A stretch of DNA of 6,990 nucleotides, taken from assembly GCA_963553325.1 (NCBI GenBank), contig CAUVOF010000104.1:1-6990 (forward strand). The letters run 5' to 3'. Position 1 is the stretch's first letter; every line of letters begins with the position of its first letter. Made by a program: the position numbers and the translations under genes. Of this stretch, positions 6,423 to 6,990 are shown one piece after another. A model generated the notes under the pieces. The model saw nothing but the letters and a program-made list of their open reading frames with translations. It did not search any database and had not been told where the DNA came from. This DNA is from Cardiobacterium sp963553325. GTDB taxonomy: Bacteria > Pseudomonadota > Gammaproteobacteria > Cardiobacteriales > Cardiobacteriaceae.

Positions 6423-6636
6423 CACTACTGTCCAAGATAAATTTTTAGATGAAATTCTTTCTAAAACAGCATGATTTATACAGCACCCCCTGTAGTAACG
6501 CGCCGCATCACACCTCGAAAAGCCGCTTTTGAACGCTATTTTGGGGTATTTGACGCATTGCGCGTGGGTCTGTATGGTGATTATTTGCATGATTTATAAG
6601 AATTTTATCGACCAGGAATTATCTTGGACACTAGTG
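6423..6636. mobile_element. 214-bp MITE-like element with 18-bp terminal inverted repeats
   Basis: The left end CACTACTGTCCAAGATAA (6423-6440) and the inverse of the right end, CACTAGTGTCCAAGATAA (6619-6636), agree at 17 of 18 bases. Exact 11-bp direct repeats abut both ends. Removing the element plus one direct repeat restores a hairpin, CCCTTCC (6404-6410) with GGAAGGG (6644-6650), so the target was probably itself a palindromic repeat. The element is A/T-richer than its surroundings and carries an internal 12-bp direct repeat, GCATGATTTATA (6469-6480, 6587-6598). It is too short for a transposase, so it would move with a transposase supplied elsewhere. An 11-bp duplication would fit IS4-type relatives, but I cannot name the parent element. 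Confidence 0.75.
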
Positions 6637-6647
6637 CCGTGGAGGAA
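6637..6647 (+). repeat. 11-bp direct repeat flanking the MITE-like element, right
   Basis: An exact second copy of CCGTGGAGGAA begins immediately after the right terminal inverted repeat. It pairs with 6412-6422 as the presumed target-site duplication. Confidence 0.75.
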
Positions 6648-6670
6648 GGGCAGGGATGGGGGTAGCAAGC

Positions 6671-6687
6671 ACGCCGCGCGGCAACAA
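6671..6687. repeat. Short palindrome-bearing repeat, right copy
   Basis: ACGCCGCGCGGCAACAA contains the perfect 10-bp palindrome GCCGCGCGGC. It is related to 6378-6394, with paired changes that keep the palindrome and one further change that lengthens it. The two copies flank the MITE-like element at a distance. Confidence 0.45.
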
Positions 6688-6693
6688 CCCCAT

Positions 6694-6853
6694 TATACAT
6701 ACGCGAACCCCCGCTACCCTGTATGTATAGCAATCCACCGAAAGCCTCATACGGTGTTGCGCTGCCTGACCGGGCACCCTAAAAAATGGCAAAGCCATTT
6801 TTTAGGGAAACCCGCGCCGTACAAATGCGTACTGTCTTCGGCAGCGCGCCTTG
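6694..6853. repeat. Composite palindromic repeat, copy 2 (core inverted)
   Basis: The first 51 bases (6694-6744) repeat the left flank and left TIR of copy 1 (2992-3041) in the same orientation, with a few substitutions and one inserted base. From 6726 to 6853 the sequence is the exact reverse complement of 3049-3176 over 128 bases. The central hairpin (arms 6777-6790 and 6794-6807) therefore has an AAA loop instead of TTT. The right TIR seen in copy 1 is absent: after 6853 the sequence passes into other hairpin modules. Copy 2 is either truncated on the right or its end lies past an insertion, possibly outside the window. Confidence 0.85.
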
Positions 6854-6859
6854 CCGGAT

Positions 6860-6890
6860 CCCATGAAAAACGCTATGCGTTTTTCATGGG
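6860..6890. repeat. Perfect hairpin, 14-bp arms
   Basis: CCCATGAAAAACGC (6860-6873) and GCGTTTTTCATGGG (6877-6890) pair perfectly around a TAT loop. It shares its plan, but not its arm sequence, with the hairpins centred at 3110, 6792 and 6954: CCC, A-run, GC tip, GGG, two bases, CCC. There is no adjacent gene it would terminate. Confidence 0.8.
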
Positions 6891-6892
6891 TA

Positions 6893-6927
6893 CCCGCTCG
6901 CTGCGGGCTTCGCCCTGCGGGGGAGGG
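6893..6927. repeat. GC-rich dispersed repeat module, second copy
   Basis: CCCGC and GCGGG form a small hairpin, followed by CTTCGCCCTGCGG and GGGAGGG. It is closely related to 3807-3840. Here it links two long hairpins, whereas the first copy lies between two terminators. Confidence 0.65.
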
Positions 6928-6937
6928 TCGGGGGCTC

Positions 6938-6969
6938 CCCTTGAAAAAGGCGGACGCCTTTTTCAAGGG
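6938..6969. repeat. Perfect hairpin, 15-bp arms
   Basis: CCCTTGAAAAAGGCG (6938-6952) and CGCCTTTTTCAAGGG (6955-6969) are perfect complements separated by only GA, so the tip must open by a pair or two. It is the third member of the hairpin family, again followed by two bases and CCC. Confidence 0.8.
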
Positions 6970-6990
6970 AACCCGGGGTGGGGGTGGACG

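Larger units (their letters stand above)
6250..6990. other. Gene-free repeat-rich region
   Basis: No convincing gene is present over 741 bases. The region holds, in order: the permease leader with its G-tracts, a small hairpin CTTTTC/GAAAAG (6298-6315), a short palindrome (6378-6394), a 214-bp MITE-like insertion, a matching palindrome (6671-6687), the second composite repeat, and two long perfect hairpins with a GC-rich module between them. I could not place a confident promoter for the permease operon here, although it must lie in this region or further right. Confidence 0.75.

Noticed and set aside
6250..6435. N-terminal extension of the permease to an upstream ATG
   Set aside because: The added 62 residues are polar and derived from G/C-tract and repeat DNA, with no homology to the family, whose members start at the first membrane segment.
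6471..6599. 42-codon plus-strand open frame inside the MITE-like element (MIYTAPPVVTRR...)
   Set aside because: No ribosome binding site, no recognised relative, and it lies within a mobile element. It could be a transposase scrap but cannot be supported as a gene.

Overview
The window looks like chromosome of a moderately GC-rich Gram-negative proteobacterium. An outer-membrane porin of the neisserial/burkholderial general-porin type, a Tat-exported copper-storage protein and a Kef-type antiporter all point that way. The porin style and the dense palindromic repeats would suit Cardiobacteriaceae or Neisseriaceae, but this is inference. I found no rRNA, tRNA, CRISPR array or complete transposase.

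Layout from left to right: (1) 1-1785, minus strand, nearly all of a KefB/KefC-family potassium:proton antiporter whose C-terminus runs off the left edge. (2) A 194-bp divergent intergenic region with candidate promoters for both directions. (3) 1980-2954, plus strand, a complete porin with signal peptide and C-terminal Phe. (4) 2955-3302, a gene-free stretch holding a composite palindromic repeat (copy 1), then the promoter and leader of the next gene. (5) 3303-3746, plus strand, a Csp1-like four-helix-bundle copper storage protein with 14 cysteines. It ends at a strong terminator and faces (6) an apparent three-gene minus-strand operon, read in the order TauE/SafE-family permease (6249-5488), secreted four-cysteine protein of unknown function (5478-4705), and unusual Sua5/YciO/YrdC-family protein (4653-3877). 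The first two genes are translationally coupled. (7) 6250-6990, a gene-free right end packed with repeats: a G-quadruplex motif beside the permease start, a 214-bp MITE-like element with 18-bp terminal inverted repeats and 11-bp flanking direct repeats, palindromes with paired base changes, copy 2 of the composite repeat, and two further large hairpins.

The genes do not form one obvious pathway. They are envelope and ion-homeostasis genes: potassium/proton exchange, outer-membrane diffusion, copper sequestration and predicted anion export. The most unusual content is the repeats. Two identical 128-bp inverted copies bracket the copper-storage gene and the three-gene operon (about 3.5 kb between them). 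In one copy the core is reversed relative to its own conserved left flank. Three hairpins share a design (CCC start, A-run, GC tip, GGG end, two bases, CCC) but have different arm sequences, as expected if structure rather than sequence is kept.
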